NCBI GenBank assembly: GCA_016718825.1
Contig: JADKCL010000005.1
Location: 124,001-188,000, forward strand
Direction of reading: 5' to 3'
Source of the DNA: Bacteroidota bacterium
GTDB lineage: Bacteria; Bacteroidota; Bacteroidia; J057; JADKCL01
DNA: 64,000 nt
Part shown: positions 24,506 through 33,778 of the stretch, in pieces
Layout: every line of letters starts with the position of its first letter
Position numbering within the stretch: position 1 is the stretch's first letter
Notes under the pieces: generated by a model
Database searches by the model: none
Seen by the model: only the letters and a program-made list of their open reading frames with translations
What the model was told of the DNA's origin: nothing
Made by a program: the position numbers and the translations under genes

Positions 24506-27500
24506 TCAGAAATTTTTGCCCAAGGAAAGATGCAGCCTTGGACTCAGGATCGTGTAGTCTTCGACCCCCCAAGCGAGGTCGGCCCGCATCGAGTAGCCAA
24601 ACATTTGCAGCCGCGTTCCCGCACCAAATCCCATCAGAAACGGACTCTTGAGCGTCTGCACCGTGATCGTCAGCGGATAGGAATTGATCACCTGTGTATC
24701 AATCGGATTCTTTTGCGACAGCGGATTGCCCTGCGTCCAAGTTGTGCCAATGTCAAAGAATGGGATCAATTCGATGTTGTATGCCGGATTGGTATTCAGC
24801 GAATTGAGCATGATGCGGGACAGTGGAATGCGCAATTCGGCATTGGCGGCGACAAATTTTGTGCCGTTGCGACCGTTGAATTGGAAGCCCCGAATCGGCG
24901 TGATGTATTCCATGTAGTGCAAGGCGGGCAAATGCGGACTTTCGATCGGGAAATCCGCAGGGTTTTGGAAGCGGGCCAAAAGTGCCTCAGGTGTACCACC
25001 GAGGAAAAATTGCTGTTGCATCGGCCCTTCAGACCAAGCGCCTGACAACCTGCCGGCAAGCACCGATCGCCGCACAGGAATATATTTCCGTAAGTCGACG
25101 CGGCCCGTGACAAAATTGTCGCTGTTGTTGGAAAACGAATAGGCATTCGTCAAGTCGACCGTCGCAAAGGTCCCTTTCCGGATGAAATTCCCTTCAAATA
25201 CCGTCTTGTCAAAGGTCATGTTGAGCCTGCCGCCCGCCATCAAAGCTTGACCATCGATCGTTTTGGGAATCAGCAAGGCAATGTTCTTCCGGTTGATCAG
25301 GGAAAGATGCGCTCCGCCACCGATACTCAAATAGCGATTCAACGGCAAAACCAAGGAACCATCCAAGCGTGTCCAGTTGTAACGCGCGGCCAACCCTGCC
25401 TTGTTCAGGAATCTTCCCGAATGCGTAAATCCGACCTGATAATCCAAGGAATGTTTCAGATTGGCATACCTTATATATGTGTCGTTGCTGCGCAAGTCCA
25501 AGTAGGACTTGAAACCCATCGTGATTTGATGGTTGCCCTGTTGATCACGTAGTCTCGCTTCCGCCAGAAAACTCAATTTGAATACCGGATCGTAGCCGAA
25601 TCTCGTCGTAACCCGGTCTGCCGACCAAACCGTGCGGGAATAGGTCGGGCTTTTGACCACGACCGCATCAAAATTCGGGCGTTCGGGTTCCTTTTTCAGC
25701 AAGTAGTCGCCGTTGGATTTCTTTGGACGTTTGCGTGGTTTTTCCTTGTCATCGCCTTCGTCGTCATCAAAGACGTAGTATTTGACGGTTTTGTTGTTGG
25801 ATTTGGCGGAATCGGCCTCCGGTTTTTCGTTGTCCGTATTTTTTGGATCGGGCAAGGCTGTGCCGGCTTTGCGGATGGAATCCATTTTTGCAGCATTCTG
25901 CAGTTTGAGGCGCTGCAAGGCTGCCGCCTTGTCGTTGCGTTGACGCAGCATGGTGCGGGTGGCGACTTGGTCTTGCAAAACCGCTTCACGCGGGGCGACA
26001 TAGACCATCAGGTCGCCTTTGAAGGAGGTCGAATAGGCGAGGAGCGAGTCGTTGACCGCGGCGCGATACATGCCCGGACTCATGTTGGTCTGATAGCTTG
26101 AGTCGCCAACGAAAACATTGATTTTTTGCAAGTTGTTCAAGCCGGTTTGGTCGGATTTGATCAGCAATTCGAAGCTTGAGGACATGCCGACGGGCACTTC
26201 ATTGAAGTCAGGACTTGTGGTCACGCGGCTAAGGCTGTGTTCGGTAAAATCGTAGGCCCAGATGTCGAGGCCCAATTCGTTGGCGTCGTAGCGCGCATTC
26301 ACGCCTGGCGCCAAGACCGCCTGCTGCCGTGTGGATGCGTGGTAGATGCGGCCGCCATCGGCACTCCAAACAGGATAGAGATCGTCGTAAAAGTCATTCG
26401 TCAGCTGCACAAAAGATCCCGTTCCGGGCACAAACCGGTATAGGTCGATTTGTCCTTGCTGCAAACCTGAACACACCAACTGCGCCCCGTCAGGGCTCCA
26501 TGCGATTTGGTAAATGCGGTCCAAGCCCGGCTGAAACGTAACGAATTTGACCGAACCCTTGGTCATGTCGTACCACGCCAAGTATTCGCCTGCTTTGTCA
26601 TAGATGGTCGTCACCAACTGATTGCCATCCGGACTCCAAGCCATCGGCATTTCAAAGCGAAAACGGTCGTATTGCTCCGTCGCAAATCCGCCCTCGATGG
26701 GTGTGGACTTGATTTTTCCGGTTTCAAAGTTGTAGATCACTACCCGATGCTTGCCGCCATTGTTGAGGTAGAGGGCAGCTTTGGCTTTGTTGGGGTGCAA
26801 GGCAAACGAAAGCACCTTGTCTCCCGGCGCCAATTCGGCCAATACACTTTCCTTGTCGATCGGTTCGCGGAAATTGGCATTGTCTGTGATGTGCTGCAGT
26901 ACAAATTCCCGCCATTTTTCGGTCAGCGTCTTCAGGGTAATGCCCAAAACATGGATCACGCCATCCTCGACCGAGCGGGTCAGGCGGGTCATGTAAAAGA
27001 TTTCGCCCAATTTTTCAGGGCCGTAATTTTGCGCAATGAAGTACCAAATCGACTTGCGGGCGGTATGGTAAATGGGGCCTTGGCCTTCGATCGCAAAATT
27101 CAGCATGTGGGATTTTTCGAGGCTGGCAAGCCAAAATTCGTCTTCGTAGTCCCAACCTTCGCCCAAGTAGGCCGGCAAACCCTCGGCATACCAATCGGGC
27201 AAGTAAAGCAGTACGGTATTTTGGATGCTGAGCTGAATTTGTCCGCCAAAATAATAGTCCTCCATCACCAACTTGGTCACCTCGGAACGGACGTGCTCCC
27301 GAAATGCTTCATAGTTGCCCGGGAAAAGGAGATTCGTCGAATTGATCCGCAGTGGCGTCAATCCGTTGTCTTTTTCATTCCGAACGGGATAGGAATTGCT
27401 GTGAATCAGGTCGTTGGGGCTCAAGTACAGGTAAAATGCAAAACGGGACCTGTTTTTGTAGTCGAATGCTTTGCAAATATCCCAAAGTGCCTCTTCGGCC

Positions 27501-27694
27501 ATCTTGCCCGCCACACCGGCCATGACCGGATCGTCGGTGCTGTAATGCACGTCAAAAAATTCGGTGGAGACATTTTTCCAATTCAGCTGTTTGTTGACAG
27601 GAATGTTGGTCGTGCCCAGCATATTCGTCTGGGCGGTCAGCTGAACACCGATCGCAAGCAATACAAGAGAAAATACTATTCTGAGACGCATCAT
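24506..27694 (-). CDS. large surface protein: peptidase MA-like domain, beta-propeller and outer-membrane barrel
   Basis: A 1062-residue exported protein (signal peptide 1-21). The first third looks like a peptidase MA/gluzincin domain with LPDWYAEGLPAYLGEGWDYE, but the place of HExxH reads RSEVTKLVME, so it is probably not catalytic. The middle third has repeated WSPDG strands (AWSPDGNQLV, AWSPDGAQLV, VWSADGGRIY), a TolB-like propeller. A charged linker precedes a C-terminal region of amphipathic strands resembling the Omp85/D15 beta-barrel. Proteins with this layout occur in many Bacteroidota; function unknown, outer-membrane location likely. Confidence 0.78.
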   Translation of the reverse strand: MMRLRIVFSLVLLAIGVQLTAQTNMLGTTNIPVNKQLNWKNVSTEFFDVHYSTDDPVMAGVAGKMAEEALWDICKAFDYKNRSRFAFYLYLSPNDLIHSNSYPVRNEKDNGLTPLRINSTNLLFPGNYEAFREHVRSEVTKLVMEDYYFGGQIQLSIQNTVLLYLPDWYAEGLPAYLGEGWDYEDEFWLASLEKSHMLNFAIEGQGPIYHTARKSIWYFIAQNYGPEKLGEIFYMTRLTRSVEDGVIHVLGITLKTLTEKWREFVLQHITDNANFREPIDKESVLAELAPGDKVLSFALHPNKAKAALYLNNGGKHRVVIYNFETGKIKSTPIEGGFATEQYDRFRFEMPMAWSPDGNQLVTTIYDKAGEYLAWYDMTKGSVKFVTFQPGLDRIYQIAWSPDGAQLVCSGLQQGQIDLYRFVPGTGSFVQLTNDFYDDLYPVWSADGGRIYHASTRQQAVLAPGVNARYDANELGLDIWAYDFTEHSLSRVTTSPDFNEVPVGMSSSFELLIKSDQTGLNNLQKINVFVGDSSYQTNMSPGMYRAAVNDSLLAYSTSFKGDLMVYVAPREAVLQDQVATRTMLRQRNDKAAALQRLKLQNAAKMDSIRKAGTALPDPKNTDNEKPEADSAKSNNKTVKYYVFDDDEGDDKEKPRKRPKKSNGDYLLKKEPERPNFDAVVVKSPTYSRTVWSADRVTTRFGYDPVFKLSFLAEARLRDQQGNHQITMGFKSYLDLRSNDTYIRYANLKHSLDYQVGFTHSGRFLNKAGLAARYNWTRLDGSLVLPLNRYLSIGGGAHLSLINRKNIALLIPKTIDGQALMAGGRLNMTFDKTVFEGNFIRKGTFATVDLTNAYSFSNNSDNFVTGRVDLRKYIPVRRSVLAGRLSGAWSEGPMQQQFFLGGTPEALLARFQNPADFPIESPHLPALHYMEYITPIRGFQFNGRNGTKFVAANAELRIPLSRIMLNSLNTNPAYNIELIPFFDIGTTWTQGNPLSQKNPIDTQVINSYPLTITVQTLKSPFLMGFGAGTRLQMFGYSMRADLAWGVEDYTILSPRLHLSLGKNF

Positions 27695-27710
27695 GATTTC
27701 TCAGTGTAAT

Positions 27711-28796
27711 CTAGGCAAACTTTTTCAAAAATCGCAGGACGGAAACGTCCTTTCCAAGGCTTTGCGCGTGGCCATCAAGCCAATCCCGCAAGATGAGGGC
27801 CGAATAGGGGCCCTGCAATACACCCTTGGTTCCCAGTCCATTGCAAACTATCAGGCGCTCAAATTCCGGATGACGACCCAAAATCGGGCGCCGGTTGGGC
27901 GTGGTTGGCCTGATCGAGGCGCGTGCAGAAAGGACTTCAAAGCCCAAGGGCGTAACTTCTTCTACGGAATCCGTGATGGTTTTGATGCCTTCGGCGTCCG
28001 TTTCATCGTCTTCAAAATGCAATTCGTAGGTGGATCCTGCCGTGTAAAACAGGTCGCCCTTGGGAATCAGGAACATCTTGCGCAGCAAAATCTGTTCTTC
28101 GCCCAAACCATCCTCCATTTTCAGCTCCAGAATCTGCCCTTTGAGCGGCCTGATTTCCACGAATTGAAACCAGGGATTGCCCATGATGCCCATTCCCTCC
28201 GCGAAGATGATTTCGTCGTAGGTGTCTTCCAGTCCGGGTTGGCTGCATTCTCCGGTATTTGGATTCAGGCTTGCGTAGTAGAATGGGGATTCGACGCGCT
28301 GAAAATCAAATTTTGCGGTCAAAATCTCCACAATTGCCTTGCAAATCGCCTCCGTTTCGACCCAGCCGCAGGGCAAAATCCGCAATCCGCCGATGGGATT
28401 TTTGAGCACATTTGGCCGAAAGGGTATTCCTTGATGCGCTGCAAGCCAGGAAAATTCGGGGTCTTGAAGCCGCACCATCCAGTCATTGTAATTGGTGCCG
28501 TCGGGAAATGGGCGCAGGATCGGCATGGGATGGATGAACTTGCCGAGTTCTTCGAATGCAGGATGTGCCGTGACAGCTGCCAAGGCAGCGAGCATTTCGT
28601 CAGCCATCCAGGTTTTGTTGGCTTCCCTGCCCGTGATCACATTGTACAGTCCCGCCGCCACGCGGCTCGCCGATTTCGGGTTGTAGCGATCCACCAAACG
28701 GATGCGATGCCCCCGTTTGGCCGATTCCATCGCCATGAAGCAGCCTGCCAAGCCGCCACCGACGATCAATACATTTTTGGATGCTACCATCTGCAT
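27711..28796 (-). CDS. FAD-dependent oxidoreductase (DAO family)
   Basis: A 361-residue flavoprotein of the D-amino-acid-oxidase fold. The dinucleotide-binding VLIVGGGLAGCFMAMESAKRG is at the N-terminus, followed by an acidic RLVDRYNP. The C-terminal FAD region includes RASIRPTTPNRRPILGRHPE and CNGLGTKGVLQGPY. Substrate not evident; glycine oxidase-like and MnmC-like enzymes share this layout. It lies 16 bases upstream of the large surface protein gene on the same strand. Confidence 0.82.
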   Translation of the reverse strand: MQMVASKNVLIVGGGLAGCFMAMESAKRGHRIRLVDRYNPKSASRVAAGLYNVITGREANKTWMADEMLAALAAVTAHPAFEELGKFIHPMPILRPFPDGTNYNDWMVRLQDPEFSWLAAHQGIPFRPNVLKNPIGGLRILPCGWVETEAICKAIVEILTAKFDFQRVESPFYYASLNPNTGECSQPGLEDTYDEIIFAEGMGIMGNPWFQFVEIRPLKGQILELKMEDGLGEEQILLRKMFLIPKGDLFYTAGSTYELHFEDDETDAEGIKTITDSVEEVTPLGFEVLSARASIRPTTPNRRPILGRHPEFERLIVCNGLGTKGVLQGPYSALILRDWLDGHAQSLGKDVSVLRFLKKFA

Positions 28797-28931
28797 GTGA
28801 AACGCTGAATGCGTGCCGTTGTTATGTTCGTCCCCCTGAATTTTGATTCTCCCTGATGATTGTCATCCTTCAAACGCATTCCCTATTTTTGCGGCCGGTT
28901 TTCCATTGTGCCACTGAATTTCCCAAAGGTC

Positions 28932-29609
28932 ATGCTTACAGTCAAAAGTTTCACGTTTTTCACAGAGTTTTTCGGCGAAAACACCTACGTCCTCAGTGAT
29001 GAGACCGGTGCTTGCGTGGTCGTGGACCCCGGCTGCTACCACCGCCATGAACGCGACGAACTCGTGGCCTACATTGAAAATGCGGGCTTGCGTTTGGAGA
29101 AGGTCCTCAATACGCACTGCCATATCGACCATATTTTGGGGAATGCCATGCTGGTAAAGCGTTACAATGTGCCTTTGGTGGCGCACAAGGACGATTTGTA
29201 CAACCTTGTGGGTGCAGACGCTTTCGCGCGCATGTACAACTTGAGCATTGACCCGTCACCGCAACCCGACCTTTTTGTCGAGGAGGGAGACGTCGTCGAA
29301 TTCGGGAATACAAAATTGGAGGTGTTGTTTACGCCGGGACATTCGGCAGGGCATGTTTCCTTTTTTCACCGCGATAGCAAACAAGTATTCAGCGGCGATG
29401 TGCTGTTTTTTGACAGCGTGGGCAGGGTGGACTTGCCGGGCGGAAACGGAGCGGTATTGATCGACTCGATCGTGAACAAACTATTTCCTTTGGGTGACGA
29501 TGTCAAGGTCTATGCCGGCCACATGGAACCCACGACGATCGGCCGCGAGCGGCAATACAATCAGCTGGTGGCGCAGATGCAAAGTGCCTACGCAGGAAGG
29601 AATATATAA
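28932..29609 (+). CDS. MBL-fold metallo-hydrolase (glyoxalase II-like)
   Basis: A 225-residue metallo-beta-lactamase-fold hydrolase. The zinc motif THCHIDHILGN (HxHxDH) is at about residues 59-64, followed by a GHSAGHVSFF histidine, FSGDVLFFDSVGR with the bridging aspartate, and a final GHMEPTT. This set is typical of hydroxyacylglutathione hydrolase-like enzymes acting on thioesters. ATG 28932 is preferred to an upstream TTG because the domain begins with its first residues. It is convergent with ispF across a heptamer array. Confidence 0.9.
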   Translation: MLTVKSFTFFTEFFGENTYVLSDETGACVVVDPGCYHRHERDELVAYIENAGLRLEKVLNTHCHIDHILGNAMLVKRYNVPLVAHKDDLYNLVGADAFARMYNLSIDPSPQPDLFVEEGDVVEFGNTKLEVLFTPGHSAGHVSFFHRDSKQVFSGDVLFFDSVGRVDLPGGNGAVLIDSIVNKLFPLGDDVKVYAGHMEPTTIGRERQYNQLVAQMQSAYAGRNI

Positions 29610-29697
29610 TGGAGAATTGAGAATTCAGAATGGAGAATGCTCAGTTCCATTCTCCATTCTCAATTCTCAATTCTCCATTCTCCATTCTCAATTCAAA
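29609..29697. repeat. 7-bp-period inverted array (ATTCTCC type) spanning a convergent gene gap
   Basis: The array reads ATGGAGA-ATTGAGA-ATTCAGA-ATGGAGA-ATGCTCA, five bases, then ATTCTCC-ATTCTCA-ATTCTCA-ATTCTCC-ATTCTCC-ATTCTCA in strict seven-base register. The first part is close to the complement of the second, so it can fold as one hairpin. It starts at the last base of the MBL gene stop and includes the ispF stop codon. Confidence 0.85.
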
Positions 29698-30173
29698 TTC
29701 GTGTGATCAAGCGCAACGGCATAAACTTTCATGCCTTCGCGGTTTCCGATGGCGTCCATGCCTTCGTTGCGGGTGGCTTTGATCGAGACGGCGTCGATGT
29801 CCACGCCGAGCAGGGGCGCGATCACGGCCTGCATCGCAGGTACGTGCGGGTTGAGTTTGGGCGCCTCCGCGACGATCGTGCAATCGACGTTTCCCGTTTG
29901 CCAGCCTTTTTCGCGGAGTAATTTGACGGTATCAGCAAGCAGCAAGCGGCTGTCGGCACCTTTGTATTTGGGGTCGGTGTCCGGGAAATGGAAGCCGATG
30001 TCGCGGAGATTGGCGGCGCCGAGGAGGGCATCGCAGATCGCATGCAGCAGCGCATCCGCATCGCTATGGCCCAATAAGCCGGTTTCATGCGGAATGTTGA
30101 TGCCGCCCAAAATCAAGTCGCGCCCTTCTACAAGGCGATGTGTGTCAAATCCGAATCCGATCCTGATGTTCAT
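29688..30173 (-). CDS. ispF: 2-C-methyl-D-erythritol 2,4-cyclodiphosphate synthase
   Basis: A 161-residue enzyme of the non-mevalonate isoprenoid pathway. The start IRIGFGFDTHRLVEGRDL and metal-binding GLLGHSDADALLHAICDALL are canonical, as are IGFHFPDTDPKYKG and the C-terminal EGMKVYAVAL. The usual KATTTEGLGF..R.EG region reads KATRNEGMDAIGNREG, which departs at two usually conserved spots. The C-terminal stop lies inside a heptamer repeat. Confidence 0.93.
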   Translation of the reverse strand: MNIRIGFGFDTHRLVEGRDLILGGINIPHETGLLGHSDADALLHAICDALLGAANLRDIGFHFPDTDPKYKGADSRLLLADTVKLLREKGWQTGNVDCTIVAEAPKLNPHVPAMQAVIAPLLGVDIDAVSIKATRNEGMDAIGNREGMKVYAVALDHTNLN

Positions 30174-30254
30174 GGCCCGAAATTAGCGACAATTCAACGT
30201 ATGCAGGAAGTTCACCGCTGCGAATGCTATTTTTTCACGAATTTGAGCCTTCAA

Positions 30255-30803
30255 ATGGAAGAAAATTCGCCGACACCCGGCCCGCAGGCCTGGAAATTTC
30301 AGATTGCAATAACGCGTCCGCACCGCCTCCTGGGCTATTTCTGGGGCATTTTGGCCTTTTTGTTGATGCTGCTTTTCCTGCTGCCCAATTATACCATGGC
30401 CACGCTTGAACTCAATGGCTGGGATGCAATGCAGTTGGCATTCAAAGACACCGAACACCTGCGTAAAATGTTGGACGACAGCAGTTACTTGCTCATGGTC
30501 GCTGTTCCGGGACTTTACCTTGCTTTGGGAATCTTGACAGCAGTCGCAGCCATCATGGTTGGGCTCGAAAAGGGCGAAAAGTTGGCCATGATCGCCACCG
30601 GATTTGCCACCGTCGTCTTTATTTTGGCGATCATCGGCGCGTTCACAATTGGCGGAAATGCCAGCGACATGCCCTTTTTTGGAAAACTGATGCCAAAACC
30701 TGTGTATGGCTACCACTTTGCGCTGGTTTGTCAGGGGTTGATTGCGCTTTCGGGGATCCTGTACTGGATTTTGCGCGGACAGTCCCGGCAAAAGACCCTT
30801 TGA
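30255..30803 (+). CDS. four-helix membrane protein of unknown function
   Basis: A 182-residue protein with four hydrophobic segments and a short proline-rich N-terminus (MEENSPTPGPQAW). I recognise no domain. The ATG at 30255 is preferred over two upstream in-frame starts because these add Cys/His-rich residues overlapping the ispF promoter side. It is followed 40 bases later by another membrane protein on the same strand. Confidence 0.55.
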   Translation: MEENSPTPGPQAWKFQIAITRPHRLLGYFWGILAFLLMLLFLLPNYTMATLELNGWDAMQLAFKDTEHLRKMLDDSSYLLMVAVPGLYLALGILTAVAAIMVGLEKGEKLAMIATGFATVVFILAIIGAFTIGGNASDMPFFGKLMPKPVYGYHFALVCQGLIALSGILYWILRGQSRQKTL

Positions 30804-30843
30804 AACCTTCAAATTCTCCAATTAAACCGCGTAATTGCAGCGA

Positions 30844-32109
30844 ATGACTGTTTCTTCCATGGACTCGGTTCCCAAAATGCGCCGCAGCTTGATCTGGATC
30901 ATCGCCGGATTGGGGATCCTGTTGCTGGTAAGTACATTCTGGAAAAAGGGCCGATTGGGAGACAACGCCCGTTCGCGGTTTATCACGGTCGAACGTTTGG
31001 TGGAGCGGAATTCCTGGGCGCATGTCGCGCCCGGAGATACGACCCCGTTTGACTTGAGCATCGACGCGATCAAGATCAATGACCGGATTTATTCTTCCAA
31101 GCCGCCACTTTACCCACTGATCATGGCAGGGGAGGCCAAGGCGCTGAAGGCCGTCACCGGATGGGAATTTTATGCCCATCGCAAGGATTATTTGCGCTTT
31201 CTCATTCTGCTGAACCAAATTTTGCCCTACCTCTTGATGCTCTGGGTGGCGATGCGCTGGCTCGGCGAATTCACGCAGGACGCTTGGACGCAGCATTTTA
31301 TGCTGTTGGGAATGAGTTTGGGTCTCATTTCATTTGGCTACACCCCGGAGATCAATAACCATTCGCCGGGAGCATCCTTGCTGTTTCTGTCTTGCTACCT
31401 CGTTTATCGTGTCTGGATCGGCCGTGAACAACGGCTTTGGGCAATGGGCCTGACAGGTTTGCTCATCGGCCTGACGGTTTCCTTCGAATTGCCGGCGCTT
31501 GCCTTTGGCTTGATCTTACTGGGGATGCTTTTCTGGAAAAAATGGCAAGGCGGATTGTTGGCGGCCTTGGGCATGTTGGTTCCGATTTTTCCTTCCATGC
31601 TGGTGTTTCATGCGATTTCCGGCGAATGGAAGCCCTTTTACATGCAAGGCAAACTTTACCGCTTCGAGGGAAGCTACTGGGCCCAACCCAAAGACAGCGA
31701 CCTGTTGCTGGAGCCGCAGGCACTTTATTTTGTCAAGACGCTGTTTGGCATCAAGGGTTTGTTTTTTGTGACGCCTTTGTTGTTGATGCCAATGGCAAGC
31801 CTTCTTCCCGCCATTCGAAGGCAGCTTTCAACCCTGACTCCGATGCTCAAACTGCTGACGGCAGGCATCGTCTTGGTGATTGCCTACATCGGCCTGCGCA
31901 CCCACAACTACGGTGGCGACTGCATCGGCATGCGTTGGCACATTGTTTTCATGCCTTTGATGCTGTTCATGTCTTGGCCGCTGATCGAATGGTCAGGAAG
32001 GTCTTGGTTGGGTAGGGCGGTGCTTGCCGTTCTTTTGCTCCTGTCAATGGTGCAAAATGTAATTGCCCTTTACCTCGACTGTTTCATCGACATAGAAAAG
32101 GTCTTTTGA
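30844..32109 (+). CDS. GT39-like multi-spanning membrane protein
   Basis: A 421-residue protein with an N-terminal helix and about nine further hydrophobic segments. The early periplasmic part NARSRFITVERLVERN followed by INDRIYSSKPPLYPLI resembles the first loop of glycosyltransferase family 39 proteins, where S.KPPL is common. It may be a third GT-C enzyme in the window, unlike the pair at 1-1988 in sequence. Substrates unknown. ATG 30844 lies nine bases after an alternative TTG. Confidence 0.6.
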   Translation: MTVSSMDSVPKMRRSLIWIIAGLGILLLVSTFWKKGRLGDNARSRFITVERLVERNSWAHVAPGDTTPFDLSIDAIKINDRIYSSKPPLYPLIMAGEAKALKAVTGWEFYAHRKDYLRFLILLNQILPYLLMLWVAMRWLGEFTQDAWTQHFMLLGMSLGLISFGYTPEINNHSPGASLLFLSCYLVYRVWIGREQRLWAMGLTGLLIGLTVSFELPALAFGLILLGMLFWKKWQGGLLAALGMLVPIFPSMLVFHAISGEWKPFYMQGKLYRFEGSYWAQPKDSDLLLEPQALYFVKTLFGIKGLFFVTPLLLMPMASLLPAIRRQLSTLTPMLKLLTAGIVLVIAYIGLRTHNYGGDCIGMRWHIVFMPLMLFMSWPLIEWSGRSWLGRAVLAVLLLLSMVQNVIALYLDCFIDIEKVF

Positions 32110-32169
32110 CATGCAAATCGGGGCATTTCAACTGAAAAGAATTATCTTCGCGGCGGTATTTCCCCTCAA

Positions 32170-33765
32170 ATGGCAGTATACAACACGCATGTAAGCAAGT
32201 TTAGGATCATTGGGCTCGTAGGCTTGATGTTTGCATGCTTGTTCCTTGCCAACGGCCGCACAAAAGCCGCGGACACACCTTACTATCCGAGCCCACTCAC
32301 GAGTGGTCTTGGTGTTGTTTTGGATTTGCAAGGAATCTGGTTTGATGAGAACAACTACCGCCATGTCGTTCCTTTCAATCTTTTTGATCGGAAGGAAATG
32401 CAGATCAAGTGCAATTTTGACCTCAAGGATTTTGACAAGCTACAAGATACGCTCTATCTCTATTTTGAAGCGGTCGCTTGGACAAGTGAGATTTTTTTGA
32501 ACGAAAGGTTGCTCGCAGTCACGGAAGACCCTTTTGAGGAGCATTTGTTTGCCCTCGAAAAGCAGTGGCTCAAACCACTCAACAATGAATTGACCATTCA
32601 TTTATCTACCGGTGGACTTTCATTCCCATGGTATCCCGAGCGTTTTGTCGGAATTTTCAGGCAGGTTCTGTTGCTTCAAGCCGACAGCTTGCCCGTGCCG
32701 ATTCGATTTCCGGAAACTGTTGTCACTTCAAAAAAGGCTGCATTGATCGCAGCATGGTCACCTGAGCATCAGTATTTGAACGACACGGTCATTATCGAGA
32801 AGCTAGCAACCGGATTGTTTGCCTATCCTTTTGCAGATCCCATTACATTTCCCTTTCGCCCGAGCAACCGTTCGTTGTCGATCCTTGCAAGCCTGGGAAT
32901 CAAGGTGCTTTCCAATCCGCAAGCAGCAGACAGCCTTGCGATTTACAATTCCTACCCTTACGCCAGCCAAGCCGACCACAAAAGCCTGAAATTTTGGCGA
33001 GATCCCAAGTTGCGTCCGACCGGCAACTATGGCAATTTTCAATCTCAACATTCGATCAGCAGCCCAGATCTGAATCCGCCGGATCAGGTTTCCTTGCTTA
33101 TTTTCCTGCTTGTACCTGTTTTGTGCATGATCAGCCTCAAGTTGATCGCCCCGCGTGCCTATGGCAGCCTTGGGGAATATGTCACGAAGACCAAGATTTA
33201 TCTGGAGTTGATCGCCGACAACAAGTTCCTCAAAATCGAGCAGCGCTGGCTCATGAACCTCCTGCGCATGATTGTGACGTCGGTGACTGTTGCGTTGTTC
33301 CTTTATTATGTGGAGTTGTCTGAAACCTGGTCGATTTTGAACCTGTTTACCACACGTAGCATTGTTTATCGGACCTTGGCAGGAGCTGCGCAACCGCTTT
33401 GGCAACTTTTCTTGGAGGCATTTACGCTTGTTGTGCTTCTCAACATGCTCAAATATTTCCTTTTCAATTCGATCGGAACCGTTTTCAGGGTATTCAATTT
33501 GAGTGCGTCCATTCAGAACTTGGATGTTTTTGCGGCATTTCCTTTGAATTTGATTCCCTATTTGCCTGCGAGCTTCATCTTTTTCCTTGATCCTGCGCCA
33601 GGTGCCATCGTTTTGCGGATTTGGGGGATTTTGTTTTTGCTCTATGGAGCAAGGCGCATTTTCCTGCTTTACAGCGGAATTGGGCGTCTTTATCAGATTT
33701 CGGGGAGTCTGAAAATTTTGTATATTTGCACCCTCGAAATTTTACCGTGGTTAATCCTTATATGA
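32170..33765 (+). CDS. DUF4271 membrane protein with N-terminal jelly-roll domain
   Basis: A 531-residue protein. A signal-like helix (12-34) is followed by a soluble region to about residue 300. The part LYFEAVAWTSEIFLNERLLA and LNNELTIHLS looks like the sugar-binding jelly roll of GH2 enzymes. The C-terminal 210 residues hold six to seven helices ending LEILPWLILI, the DUF4271 pattern. As I know it, DUF4271 genes commonly neighbour hemD in Bacteroidota; here hemC and hemD follow. The N-terminal domain could sense or bind a surface ligand, which is inference. Confidence 0.7.
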   Translation: MAVYNTHVSKFRIIGLVGLMFACLFLANGRTKAADTPYYPSPLTSGLGVVLDLQGIWFDENNYRHVVPFNLFDRKEMQIKCNFDLKDFDKLQDTLYLYFEAVAWTSEIFLNERLLAVTEDPFEEHLFALEKQWLKPLNNELTIHLSTGGLSFPWYPERFVGIFRQVLLLQADSLPVPIRFPETVVTSKKAALIAAWSPEHQYLNDTVIIEKLATGLFAYPFADPITFPFRPSNRSLSILASLGIKVLSNPQAADSLAIYNSYPYASQADHKSLKFWRDPKLRPTGNYGNFQSQHSISSPDLNPPDQVSLLIFLLVPVLCMISLKLIAPRAYGSLGEYVTKTKIYLELIADNKFLKIEQRWLMNLLRMIVTSVTVALFLYYVELSETWSILNLFTTRSIVYRTLAGAAQPLWQLFLEAFTLVVLLNMLKYFLFNSIGTVFRVFNLSASIQNLDVFAAFPLNLIPYLPASFIFFLDPAPGAIVLRIWGILFLLYGARRIFLLYSGIGRLYQISGSLKILYICTLEILPWLILI

Positions 33766-33778
33766 AGCTTTTTTGCCG

